Source: Chloroflexota bacterium | GTDB taxonomy: Bacteria; Chloroflexota; UBA6077; CF-72 | Direction: 5' to 3' | Assembly (NCBI GenBank): GCA_019242065.1 | Contig: JAFAWJ010001124.1 | Coordinates: 1 to 23,280, forward strand | Length of the DNA: 23,280 bases | Shown: piece by piece, positions 9,601-16,717 of the stretch | Position numbering within the stretch: position 1 is the first letter of the stretch | How the letters are laid out: each line of letters opens with the position of its first letter | Program-made: the position numbers and the translations under genes | The notes under the pieces: generated by a model | What the model was told of the DNA's origin: nothing | Seen by the model: only the letters and a program-made list of their open reading frames with translations | Database searches by the model: none

Positions 9601-10827
9601 CAAATCGTCTCGGGGCAGGCCACACAGCACTGCGCCACCCCGACCGAACCGTGCGGCGACGACGGCCCGGCCGCGGACGCGCAGCTCGGGACACCCGCCG
9701 GATTAGCAGTTGGCCTCGACGGCGCGTGGTACATCGCCGATCCGGACCTGCATAGAGTCCGCAAAGTCGACGCCTCGCACAACATCCGCACCGTCGCCGG
9801 CAGCGGACAGGCCTGCGCCGCCTCCGCGGACGAATGCGGCGATGGGGGGCTGGCCACGGACGCCGCGCTGAGCGGTCCCACTGGCGTGTGGGTCGATCCG
9901 GTTGGCAACCTCTGGATTGCCGATGGCGTCCGCGGCATTCGGCACGTGCTGCCCAACGGCACCATCTCCAGTCTCGACCTCGGCTCCGGGCCGTACGACA
10001 TCCAGAGCGTGGTGGGCGACGCCACCGGCCACCTGTACGCGACGACCACCAAACCTGACTATCTCCTCCAGGTCGACCTGGCCTCCGGTCAGGTGACGCA
10101 GGCGGTCGGCACCGGCACCAGCGGCTACAACGGCACGTGCTGTGATGCGTTCGGCGATAATCTGCCGGGCAATCAGGTCCAGGTCGCCCAGCCGACGGGC
10201 CTGTCGCTACGGCTCGACGGCGACGTGCTCTTCGCCGACACCGGCAACAACCTCGTGCGCGCGTACGTGCCCAGCCAGGGCACCGTGATCGACCTGGGCG
10301 GCGTGGTGGTGAACGGCACCACGCCCCAGGGCGGCTACAACGGCGAGGACAACTGGGCGGACCAGACCGAGTTGAACCACCCGGCGGCGCTCAGCGCGAC
10401 CGCCGAGAGTCGGTACCTGATCGTGGTCGCGGATACGGACAACCACCTTGTGCGACAGCTCGGCCCGGCTCCGGTGGACGAGTCGGCGGTTCCCGCGGCA
10501 GGGTCGCCCACGCCTAGCCCGACGCCGACGGTGACACCGACTGCTTCGGTGACCCCCGCTATTTCGGAGACGCCAACTGCAACGCCGAGCGCGACGCCAG
10601 ACACAACGCCGGTCGCCACGTTGACCGAGACGGCCACGGCGCTACCGACGACGCCGACTCAGACCGCCACCGCGCTCGCGACGCCGACCGAGACAGCCGT
10701 CAGACCGACCGACACGCCCTCCCCGTCGCCTGTGCGCACGGCCACACCCGACGCGACCGCGACCTCTCCCATCGAGACGCCGCGGCCAACGCCACGACCG
10801 TCGGCAACCGCCGAGCCCGCCACTTAG
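6667..10827 (+). CDS. Large secreted protein: YWTD-like propeller, pentapeptide repeats, NHL repeats, Thr/Pro tail
   Basis: 1386 residues, probably a secreted or surface scaffold; no enzymatic motif was recognised. The GTG start overlaps the previous stop (GTGA). Residues 1-27 are a Sec signal peptide ending VSAQA. Residues about 35-295 hold six YWTD-like units, each with IYW or VYW and later IGRANLDG or a variant, enough for one closed six-bladed propeller. Residues about 439-795 are pentapeptide repeats (for example DLSGTTLDGANLSGANLALA), predicted to form a right-handed quadrilateral beta-helix. A Pro/Thr linker follows at about 800-842. Residues about 980-1265 carry NHL-type units (CGDGGLATDAALSGPTGV, then LWIADG). 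Residues about 1279-1386 are a Thr/Pro-rich tail with no LPXTG or visible membrane anchor. The stop overlaps the stop of the convergent Rieske gene. Confidence 0.9.
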   Translation: MRSVARLAVLLALVGLGGAWAVPVSAQADAATTDGLSIYWLDQTTYAVARANVDGSGVNASFVTTNDLPYGMAVDAQHIYWSDQSQPIIGRSNLDGSDVQNFISLPPQGAVGLAADSHYVYWTSQETGSGTIGRASLDGKNADNSFITGPIVPMRVAVDGQHIYWTDQAGTIGRANLDGTDVKTNFITGASGPVGLAIDALHVYWVNVTAQGQSIGRANLDGTDVNQNFIADAGAHCPIGDFIGCGWGLAVDGQYIYWLDNTPGTIGRANVDGSEVNQSFITGLPYTNDLTLSAPTQPVCMQAASPPPPPIGGATFARALEQGSSNANTVVLPAGSSWKAADVCAGAADVMTHPTSISVAPGGGVALHDDADGLVSAWGGRDIGASDPAPDLYPGRSDWQTTQADLLTAQQLLDSYAGCPACDLPANTQFTPGQPQPEIAYQYDVSDASFEGDTLTGGFDGWNFSGTDLRGAHLVGLQSDLPSSFSNITVGLYNGVCTRFENSDLVNANLKLAQATPGCEKSPLLQHSSVPLGWVAVVRGDPDLAPNVNLTNAIFVADASDRSSLKGQDLHGIDLSGTTFLGWPVDLSGTTLDGANLSGANLALADLSGATLHDVNAAGASFRGAHLAGDDTVPAANFAGSKTNLEGADFIQADISGASFASADLSAGSAGKPAQFDHVLARGTDFTGVNANQASFNGAHIYGNGQAFQQATDLSNVDFTNALLAGDSKVSGGFDFTSALLKGAHFDGAQCIACTFASATLNQATFVGAYLPGVIFSSAVLQGVSLNNAWLYCGDTSNSECPAAPGASPEVTPVPSPGLPAARPSPSMIATATASAPHATATNYWSWQLALGSNEVYGPVRFGATDLTGVSLADIAVCPDGDTPASTNNCAGQSILPSSGTMTQPPIPCPADNARGAVALDDCPTQTSPLGDFSTSSDVKPLAVVAASPPAWATRLDAGGSYVGMDDATVRLVGATTSQIVSGQATQHCATPTEPCGDDGPAADAQLGTPAGLAVGLDGAWYIADPDLHRVRKVDASHNIRTVAGSGQACAASADECGDGGLATDAALSGPTGVWVDPVGNLWIADGVRGIRHVLPNGTISSLDLGSGPYDIQSVVGDATGHLYATTTKPDYLLQVDLASGQVTQAVGTGTSGYNGTCCDAFGDNLPGNQVQVAQPTGLSLRLDGDVLFADTGNNLVRAYVPSQGTVIDLGGVVVNGTTPQGGYNGEDNWADQTELNHPAALSATAESRYLIVVADTDNHLVRQLGPAPVDESAVPAAGSPTPSPTPTVTPTASVTPAISETPTATPSATPDTTPVATLTETATALPTTPTQTATALATPTETAVRPTDTPSPSPVRTATPDATATSPIETPRPTPRPSATAEPAT
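6781..7530 (+). repeat. Six in-frame YWTD-propeller repeat units
   Basis: Six units of roughly 40-45 codons begin at the YW motifs near 6781, 6904, 7027, 7156, 7276 and 7435. Units three to six are close at the DNA level: the string AACCTGGACGGGACTGACGT occurs twice, near 7192 and 7321. Nucleotide similarity between neighbouring units points to relatively recent unit duplication or gene conversion. Confidence 0.75.
10500..10824 (+). repeat. Thr/Pro-rich C-terminal tail DNA
   Basis: About 108 codons of low-complexity sequence dominated by ACG/ACC/ACA (Thr), CCG/CCC (Pro), GCG/GCC (Ala) and acidic residues, with peptide units such as TPTATPSATPD. It is the end of the 1386-residue secreted protein and probably an extended, possibly glycosylated, wall-spanning or spacer segment. 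No sorting signal follows it. Confidence 0.75.
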
Positions 10828-12143
10828 CTCGGGGGCGCGTCCACAAGAAACCGCTCGCGGATCTCGCGGGTTGCATCCCACCAATCCGCGGTGCGCGGCA
10901 GAATGACGCCTCCAGACTTCTGGTGGTAGACCTCCGGATGGTCGACACCCGGCGGCGTGACGCCGGCTGCCTCGAAGGCGCGTGCGCAGGCCAGGAGCCG
11001 GCGCCGCGTGCGGATGATGAGCACGTCCGTGGTGCCGAGGTGTTCGGTGCTGCGATCCATGATCGGCCCCATGCTCTCGGTCATGGCCATGTCCTGTTGG
11101 CGGATGCCCCGGATGCCGGTGTAGCTCTGCCACGTGCGCTGAGCCTCACGGTCGATAAGGAAGTCGTTCCCGAAGGTCTGGTCGATGTTGTAGCGGTCGA
11201 ACCAGCCTGTCCCGTTGGGCAGGTAGTGACGGTCAGTGCGCACGGCGGTCCGCTGGCCGCCGACCACGTTGCCCCGACCGGGCATCGGGCCAGTGCTGGA
11301 CGGTGGCCGGCCGAAGACGTTCCACTCGAGCGTGTGGTAGTCGTCCATCGGCACGTAGGCGATGAACGTCGGCGGGCCCCCGAGCGGCATTGGCGGCACC
11401 ATTGCAAAGCATGGGAACAGCATGTGGCCGATGCGGTGGTAGTAGGTGTCCTCCTCTGCCGGCCGGATCATCGAGTAGGCAGTTCCGTAGTCGGTGTCGC
11501 GGACGCTGAACTTGCCAGCGCGGTTTGAGACTTCGTAGAACTGCAGCGAGCCCGGCTGCGTATTTTCGGGCATTGTGGCGCCACCGTGTAGGAAGGCGGC
11601 GTGGATCGTATCCATCTCACCTTCCCAGCCTTGCATCCAGTTGTTGCGACGATGCAGCACGTTGATCGTGACCTGCTCCGCCGGCAGCATGTTGGCTTCG
11701 AGCTCCGGCAGCGGTGGCGGCACGTCACGATCACCCAGATACGCCCACACGATGCCGTTACGTTCCCGCGTGCGATACGCTGTCGCGCGGACTTTGCTCT
11801 TGAAGTCGCTCTCGGCAGGCTCGTTGGGCATGTCGACGCAGTTGCCTTCGGCGTCGAATTTCCAGCCGTGGTAGACGCAGCGCAGACCATCCTCTTCGTT
11901 GCGGCCGAAGAACAGGCTCGCGCCACGGTGTGGGCAGTTGTTCTGAATCAGGCCGATGGCGTTGGTCGTGCTCCGGAACGCGATCAGCTCCTCGCCCAGC
12001 AGCTTGATGCGGACGGGCGGGTCGTCAGGGGCGGGCGCTTCGTCCGATTTCATCATGGGCAGCCAGTACTGGCGGAACAGATTGCCCATCGGCGTGCCTG
12101 GGCCGATCCGACACAGGAGCTCGTTGTCTTCCTTACTCAGCAT
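10824..12143 (-). CDS. Rieske non-heme iron oxygenase, alpha subunit (first copy)
   Basis: 439 residues. The enzyme type uses O2 and electrons from a separate reductase to hydroxylate or demethylate organic, often aromatic, substrates in the cytoplasm. The Rieske [2Fe-2S] ligands are Cys70 and His72 (NCPHRGAS) and Cys89 and His92 (CVYHGW). The catalytic domain shows the bridging Asp178 and mononuclear-iron ligands His181 and His186 (EGEMDTIHAAFLHGG). The overall pattern resembles phthalate or phenoxybenzoate dioxygenase-type alpha subunits. The ATG at 12143 has GGAGG 6 bases upstream. It shares long identical blocks with the second Rieske gene (16710-17969), so the two are paralogues. No reductase or ferredoxin gene lies in the window. 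Its stop overlaps the convergent secreted-protein stop by 4 bases. The substrate is unknown. Confidence 0.95.
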   Translation of the reverse strand: MLSKEDNELLCRIGPGTPMGNLFRQYWLPMMKSDEAPAPDDPPVRIKLLGEELIAFRSTTNAIGLIQNNCPHRGASLFFGRNEEDGLRCVYHGWKFDAEGNCVDMPNEPAESDFKSKVRATAYRTRERNGIVWAYLGDRDVPPPLPELEANMLPAEQVTINVLHRRNNWMQGWEGEMDTIHAAFLHGGATMPENTQPGSLQFYEVSNRAGKFSVRDTDYGTAYSMIRPAEEDTYYHRIGHMLFPCFAMVPPMPLGGPPTFIAYVPMDDYHTLEWNVFGRPPSSTGPMPGRGNVVGGQRTAVRTDRHYLPNGTGWFDRYNIDQTFGNDFLIDREAQRTWQSYTGIRGIRQQDMAMTESMGPIMDRSTEHLGTTDVLIIRTRRRLLACARAFEAAGVTPPGVDHPEVYHQKSGGVILPRTADWWDATREIRERFLVDAPPS

Positions 12144-12296
12144 GGGTGCCTCCTACATGGCGTCTGAGCTAAGCATACGCCTCGCCACTTGACTGGTGAG
12201 TTGTCCGAGCGAGAGCACGATCGCCCGAACCCGGGCTCGCACAGCAACGAGTGCAGTGTCAGCCGGATCCCAGACGCTCCTGTAGCGTCCGATCGT

Positions 12297-12701
12297 TCAG
12301 CCTTGGCCGAGACGTGCCTCGGGCAGAGTTGGTTCGAACAATTCGACCAGATTGCCCGACGGGTCTTCGACCAACGCCTGCTTTCCTCCAACACCGACGA
12401 TGATGTCGCTGCGAAATCGTGCGCCGGCGGCACGCAGTTTCCCCACTGTGCTCGCCACGTCCGCGAGTTCAATGGCGAAGCGGTTCCAACCACCCGGCGT
12501 CGGAAGCGTGCCATCCGCCATCGCCTGACCACCCCCCGGCCCACCGCCTGGCTGGGTCAAGACCAGACGAAGGTCACCGCGCGAGAGCATCGCAAAGCTT
12601 GGCGACGGGTGCATGTCTTCGTGAAAATCGAGTTGATCGCGATAGAAGGCGATTGCGGAATCCACATCGTTGACGATGTAGCGGACCTGGACGGTAGCCA
12701 T
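12297..12701 (-). CDS. VOC-family (glyoxalase/bleomycin-resistance fold) protein
   Basis: 134 residues, the usual size for a one-domain VOC protein with paired beta-alpha-beta-beta-beta modules. Module one begins VRYIVNDVDSAIAFYRDQLDF; module two includes NRFAIELADVASTVGKLRAAG and ends ALVEDPSGNLVELFEP. The closing Glu of the classic metal site is present (VELFEP), but the first position, often His or Gln, is Arg or Tyr here, so metal-dependent catalysis is uncertain. The ATG at 12701 is preceded by AGGAGG. The gene lies 88 bases after the other VOC gene and 153 bases before the Rieske gene, all on the minus strand. Members range from ring-cleaving dioxygenases to antibiotic-binding proteins; the function here cannot be named. 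Confidence 0.88.
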   Translation of the reverse strand: MATVQVRYIVNDVDSAIAFYRDQLDFHEDMHPSPSFAMLSRGDLRLVLTQPGGGPGGGQAMADGTLPTPGGWNRFAIELADVASTVGKLRAAGARFRSDIIVGVGGKQALVEDPSGNLVELFEPTLPEARLGQG

Positions 12702-12718
12702 CGTGGAAGCCTCCTGGT

Positions 12719-12735
12719 GTGGTGCGCAACACCAC
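12719..12735. promoter_or_regulatory. Inverted repeat in the VOC gene leader, operator-like
   Basis: GTGGTG, CGCAA, CACCAC forms a perfect 6-base inverted repeat, with an overlapping second arm pair TGGTGT/ACACCA. It lies between a possible -10 (TACAGT, minus strand, 12734-12739) and the ribosome site of the VOC gene starting at 12701. That position would suit a repressor site or a small leader hairpin. No conserved -35 is evident, and the assignment is an inference from position. Confidence 0.25.
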
Positions 12736-12789
12736 TGTAGCGCAGCTCGAGCTCCCAGGTTGGCCCATCGCGTGGTCAGCGTTCACGAA

Positions 12790-13182
12790 TCATCCACGGG
12801 CGTCCCCAGGGGAGCCGACTCGGAGCAGATTGCCATCCGGATCGACATAACCGAACTCGCGTTTGCCGTACGTTGTGTCGGTTGGCGGCCGTAGTCGGCC
12901 AGCAACGCCAGCCGCGCTCCAGGCTGCGTAGACGGCGTCGGCGTCGTCCACGAACAGGTAACACACCGACGTGTTGGTTTTCGGGTCAAGCGCGTCGTAT
13001 CCACTGAGGTGGATCTCGACGGCACCCCACCGCAGGTACCCGTAGATGGGCGCGTCGGGGCTGCTGGTGCCTGCTTCGAGGTACGGGCGCGTCTGGAAGC
13101 CAAGCTGCCGGTATCGCTCCAATGCAGCGAGCACGTCGCGCACTGGCAGGACCGGGGCTACACTGCGAAAAACGAGCGGCAT
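12790..13182 (-). CDS. VOC-family protein, bleomycin-resistance-like
   Basis: 130 residues with the bleomycin-binding-protein type start: SVAPVLPVRDVLAALERYRQ followed by LGF. The second half has VCYLFVDDADAVYAAWSAAG and ends FGYVDPDGNLLRVGSP. The usual metal ligands of glyoxalase-type members are not obvious, which fits a ligand-binding rather than catalytic role, as in BLMA/BLMT dimers that trap bleomycin. The ATG at 13182 has no clear Shine-Dalgarno sequence but lies 9 bases after the upstream membrane-protein stop, so the two are probably co-transcribed and may be coupled. The VOC gene downstream is from the same superfamily but differs in sequence. Confidence 0.88.
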   Translation of the reverse strand: MPLVFRSVAPVLPVRDVLAALERYRQLGFQTRPYLEAGTSSPDAPIYGYLRWGAVEIHLSGYDALDPKTNTSVCYLFVDDADAVYAAWSAAGVAGRLRPPTDTTYGKREFGYVDPDGNLLRVGSPGDARG

Positions 13183-13191
13183 CGTTGCAGA

Positions 13192-13884
13192 CTATCTGGC
13201 CCTGACGATGAGCGACGCCGCCGTCGCAAGCGTGTACGCCAGCGCCGAGTAGCTGATAAAGGGATACTGGCGCCAGTGCCTCGCCACGCCGGCCAGCAAC
13301 GCGAGTGAGATCACCATCAAGAGCGCTGTCGAGTACAGCCCCACCAGCACCAGGTCAAACGCCGCGTACGCGAAGAATGTGAACGAATAGATCACGCTGT
13401 TCACCGCGCCGATGACCAGGTTCCGGTTGTCCCACGCACTGGTCGGGTGCATACGCTCCAGGATCATCAGGGCGGCTGCCATCCCGATCGCGCCGACAAA
13501 AAACAAGACATTGCCGGTGTAGTAGTCGTTGACGAACAGTCCGCCGCACAGGTCGCCCGAGATCGCCTGCGCGTCGCAATACTGGTTGAGCGTGAAGCTG
13601 GTCACCTCGTGCCAGCCTTCGCCCAATCCGTAGAGATACGCGCCGACGACGAACAGCGCCAGGAGTGGGTAGCGCAGCGTCGTGAAGCCGTGGCTGAGTT
13701 CCTTCAGGACGTACGTGGAGACGACCAGGAACAGCGTGAGCAGGATCGGTCCCTGCAGGAGCTCGTGAAGGCGGATGAAGCTGAAGGGTTGGAGCACAAT
13801 CGTCGTCGTGAACGAGAAGCGTTCGATCGTCACGGCGAGCACCAGCACGGACGTGATGGTAAAGGCGCCATTCAGGCGATTCAT
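13192..13884 (-). CDS. Polytopic membrane protein of unknown function
   Basis: 230 residues with about seven hydrophobic segments, including FTITSVLVLAVTI, ILLTLFLVVSTYVL, LLALFVVGAYLYGLG, VLFFVGAIGMAAALMIL and a final ALAYTLATAASLIV. An acidic, Cys-containing loop (NQYCDAQAISGDLCGG) between helices three and four may be extracytoplasmic and disulfide-bonded. The family is not recognised. The reading frame extends to a TTG at 13899, but that codon falls inside the -10 of a good promoter (13896-13924), so the ATG at 13884 is the better start. It heads a minus-strand run leading to two VOC genes and a Rieske oxygenase. Confidence 0.82.
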   Translation of the reverse strand: MNRLNGAFTITSVLVLAVTIERFSFTTTIVLQPFSFIRLHELLQGPILLTLFLVVSTYVLKELSHGFTTLRYPLLALFVVGAYLYGLGEGWHEVTSFTLNQYCDAQAISGDLCGGLFVNDYYTGNVLFFVGAIGMAAALMILERMHPTSAWDNRNLVIGAVNSVIYSFTFFAYAAFDLVLVGLYSTALLMVISLALLAGVARHWRQYPFISYSALAYTLATAASLIVRAR

Positions 13885-13895
13885 CGAGGCGACTG

Positions 13896-13924
13896 ACAAT
13901 AGTCGCGCGTGCGACGGACGTCAA
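13896..13924 (-). promoter_or_regulatory. Sigma70-like promoter for the membrane-protein gene
   Basis: On the minus strand the -35 is TTGACG (13919-13924; five of six consensus bases) and the -10 is TATTGT (13896-13901; four of six), with a 17-base spacer. The predicted transcript starts only a few bases before the ATG at 13884, giving a very short leader with no Shine-Dalgarno site. Confidence 0.5.
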
Positions 13925-13977
13925 GGCGTCATCCGTGACACCCTAGAATATGTGTTCGACTCGCCCCGCATCGTTGC

Positions 13978-14380
13978 CTACGGGCGATGCCCAACCCATG
14001 CGGCTCCCTCTGGCGTCCACTCCTTCTTCCAGATGGGGACTTCTTCTTTGAGAAGTTCGATGCACATGCGGCAGGCTTCGAAGGCTTCGGCGCGGTGAGG
14101 TGCCGAGGCAGCAATCGCCACCGCTGCCTCGCCGAGATCGAGGCTACCGACGCGATGCGTGACCGCGACGCGCACGTCCGGCGCGATGGCTTCGCAGCGC
14201 GACGATGTCCGTCAGCGTCTTGAGGACCATCGACGGATATGCCTCGTACTCCAGACGGGTCACACTGTGGCCGTCATTGTTGTCGCGCACGACGCCGATG
14301 AACGTGACGATGCCCCCTTGCCCGGTCCCGCTCACCGCCCGGATCACCTCGTCGAGTTCGAGAGGTTCGCTGCGGAGGCG
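13978..14380 (-). pseudogene. moaE: Molybdopterin synthase large subunit MoaE, frameshifted, start missing
   Basis: MoaE is the catalytic subunit that transfers sulfur from MoaD thiocarboxylate to precursor Z to make molybdopterin. The N-terminal part reads [29 protein letters not shown] and [11 protein letters not shown]; the C-terminal part, in another frame, reads [30 protein letters not shown] and the active-site lysine motif VPIWKKEW. The frames join near 14194-14201 in a GCGC tract (net -2 or +1). The first residues and any start codon are missing, because at about 14380 the sequence changes to an MFS transporter on the other strand. MoaD and other Moa genes are not present. The 3' end is intact (TAG at 13978). 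The truncation argues for a true pseudogene. Confidence 0.82.
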
Positions 14381-14381
14381 G

Positions 14382-15076
14382 GCCGCATTCCTTGTCCTGG
14401 CTGGTCTGGGTGTCGTCGTTGCGGTCACGCTCCGGATGATCCTGCCGGAGGCAATTGCCACCAACCGTGGTGGCAGACCAGGCACCGTACGCGTGCTGTT
14501 GCAACAGCCAGTTATGCGTATGGCGCTGTTGATCACTGCGCTGGTCTTTGCGGGCGGATATGCCGTCTACACGTACATCGCGCCCTCCTCGAGGACGTGA
14601 GTGGCGTATCGGAGGTAAGCATCCCTGGCGTGCTGCTGGTCGTCGGCGTTGCAACGAGCATTGGGAATGCATTCGGGGGAGTCGGGAGCGACCGCTTCGG
14701 GGCTGCGCGCATGCTGACGGCAAGTTGCGTCATGCTGATTGTGAGCCTGGCCCTTTTGTCGGTCTCTGGCGGATGGGCGCCCGGTGCCGTCGCCGGCGTG
14801 GCGGTGTGGGGGCTGACGATGGGCGCGTTTCTGCCCGCGCAGCAGTCGAGGCTGGTCGCGTTGGCCCCGGCCGCCGTCGACGTTGCGCTGGCGCTGAACC
14901 TTTCGGCGCTGAGTCTTGGAGCGGCCCTTGGCGCGCTGCTGGGTGGCGCGGTGATCGAGTGGAGTGGGTTTGCGCCGCTGGGTTACGTTGGGGCCTCGGT
15001 CATCGCGCTGGCGCTGATCGGCGTGACACGTCCGGTGCGCCGAAGCTCTCAGGCATCGAGCCAGGCGTTGGTGTAG
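14382..15076 (+). pseudogene. MFS transporter, C-terminal half, frameshifted
   Basis: The C-terminal six-helix half of a major facilitator superfamily exporter of the arabinose-efflux type. The fragment starts in the linker ([15 protein letters not shown]) and continues with [20 protein letters not shown] to YTYIAP in one frame. It resumes in another frame from LLEDVSGVSEVSIPGVLLVV and runs through SDRFGAARMLT and TMGAFLPAQQSRLVALAP. One base appears lost near 14581-14586 (GCGCCCTCC; one more base restores the frame). The N-terminal half is absent, replaced by the moaE remnant in the opposite direction. The 3' end overlaps the convergent family 5 binding-protein gene by 28 bases. A functional transporter is not expected. 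Confidence 0.78.
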
Positions 15077-16717
15077 GTCACCATCTCGTGGTGGGTGTAC
15101 GTCACGCCGTGGACGCCTTTTTTCGTCAGTAGCGTCGGCAGCGCGGGCGACAGCACCATGGTGAAGGACTCGTCCAGAAACAGGTCGTTCAGCGCCGAAT
15201 AGAGCGGCTTGGCTTTCGCTGGGTCGGGCTCCGTCGCCGTCTGCGTAATGAGCTCCGCATAGCGATCGCTCTTGAATGCGGAGTTATTGCTTGCCGGCGC
15301 AAATGCCTTCGAACTGGTGAAGCAGGTCGCCGGCGCCAGATCGCCCAACGACGCCGGGCCGGAGTACAGGCCCAGGTACTTTGCGTTGTTGACCTGGTCC
15401 AGCCACGTGCCGACGTCCTGCGTCTTAATATTCAGCGTGACGCCCAGTTTGGCCAGGTCCGCCTGGTACAGCTGCGCCATGCCCTGGTATTCGGCAGTCG
15501 CCAGGTACAGCAGGATATCGATCTCGAAGGGTCCGGCGCCCGCCTGATTCAGGAGGGACTGCGCCTTGTCCAGGTCGAAAGTATAGGTCGAGACCTTGCT
15601 GGCTTCATACGCGGCCGAGGCCATTGGCCACGGAATGCTCTCCGCCTTGCCCACGCCGAGCAAGACGGTATCCACGAAGCGCTGGCGGTCGAATGCGTAA
15701 TTCAGCGCCTGGCGCACCATCTTGTTGTCGGTGGGCGGCCGGCTGGTGTTAGCGCCGATGACGTAGAAGCCGCCCGTGGCGGTGTCCGCCAGCCCGCCGA
15801 AATTCGGATCGTCCCGCAAGCGCGTAAAGTCACGCAGTGACGGCCCGCGCGCCACGTCGAGCGCGCCGGCTTCGAGCTCCGCGACCATGGCTTGCTGGTC
15901 GCGCAAGATTGGAATCGTGATGCCATCCAGGTAGGGCCTGCCGGACTGCCAGTAGTTCGGGTTCCTGGCCAGGCTCACATGGTCACCCTGGATCCATTCG
16001 ACAAACGTCCACGGACCGGTGCCGACGACCTTTGTCTTGGAATCCGGACCCTCCTGGGTCTCCTTGTCGATGATGTTCAGATACTCGAAATAGTCGAAGG
16101 CGTTCGGCCGCGACAGGTCGGAACTGACGACCACCGTGTACTTGTCAGGGGTGTCGATGGCCGTCCACCAGTTGGCCAGCGGCGCCAGTTGACCACCACC
16201 GTTCTTCGGGTCGGCCGTTCGCTGGATGTTGTATTTGACGTCGTCGCTGGTCAACTCGCGGCCAGAGTGGAACTGGACGCCTTTGCGCAGATGGAAAGAG
16301 TATTGCCTGGCGTCGGGACTGATGTCCCAGCTCTCGGCGAGCATCGGTGTCGGAGTGAGCTGGTCGTCGTAGGCGGTCAGTCGGTCGTAGACGAACCAGA
16401 TGCCGTCGTTGCCGCTGCGGTTATGGCCGTCGAGGCCGATCAGGTCGCCGACGTAGCCCTGACGCAAGATGCCGCCGGTCTTCGGCTGTGCAGCCGCGGC
16501 TGGGGTCGCGGCCGCGGGCGCGCTGGTGGCGCTTACCGCGCCGACGGTCAGATTGGCGGTGGGCTGCGCCGCGGGCTGCGGAGCCGCCGGCGTCGTCGGC
16601 GGCGTCGGCGCGGCAGGCGCGGCTGGTGCGGCTGGTGCGCTGCAAGCCGCCGCGAGCGCGACCGCCGCGGCCGAGCCGAACGGCGGCGCGTCGGCTCAGT
16701 CGGCTCGCCTTACCCAC
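15049..16717 (-). CDS. ABC transporter substrate-binding lipoprotein, family 5 (frame break in the signal peptide)
   Basis: An SBP_bac_5 (peptide/nickel/opine type) binding protein, anchored outside the membrane by a lipidated Cys. The mature part has family marks: DGIWFVYDRLTAYDDQLTPT, LAESWDISPDARQYSFHLRK, the GTGPWTFVEWIQG segment and ARNPNYW. Upstream of the intact frame are an Ala/Pro/Thr linker and a lipobox (VALAAACSA), but that frame meets a TGA before any start codon. The expected signal start (GTG at 16717, GKASRLSRRA) is in another frame; the two join at about 16680-16690 with a net -2 or +1 shift. The GTG overlaps the Rieske stop (16710-16712), which supports it as the original start. 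The first start-like codon in the intact frame (TTG at 16467) would remove the signal. No cognate permease or ATPase is visible. Confidence 0.85.

Noticed and set aside
12273..12289. Hairpin GACGCT-CCTGT-AGCGTC just after the VOC gene stop
   Set aside because: The stem is only 6 bases and no T-run follows on the minus strand, so it is not a convincing intrinsic terminator.
14159..14400. Plus-strand frame continuing upstream of the MFS fragment
   Set aside because: It overlaps clear MoaE homology on the minus strand and shows no transporter similarity before about 14382.
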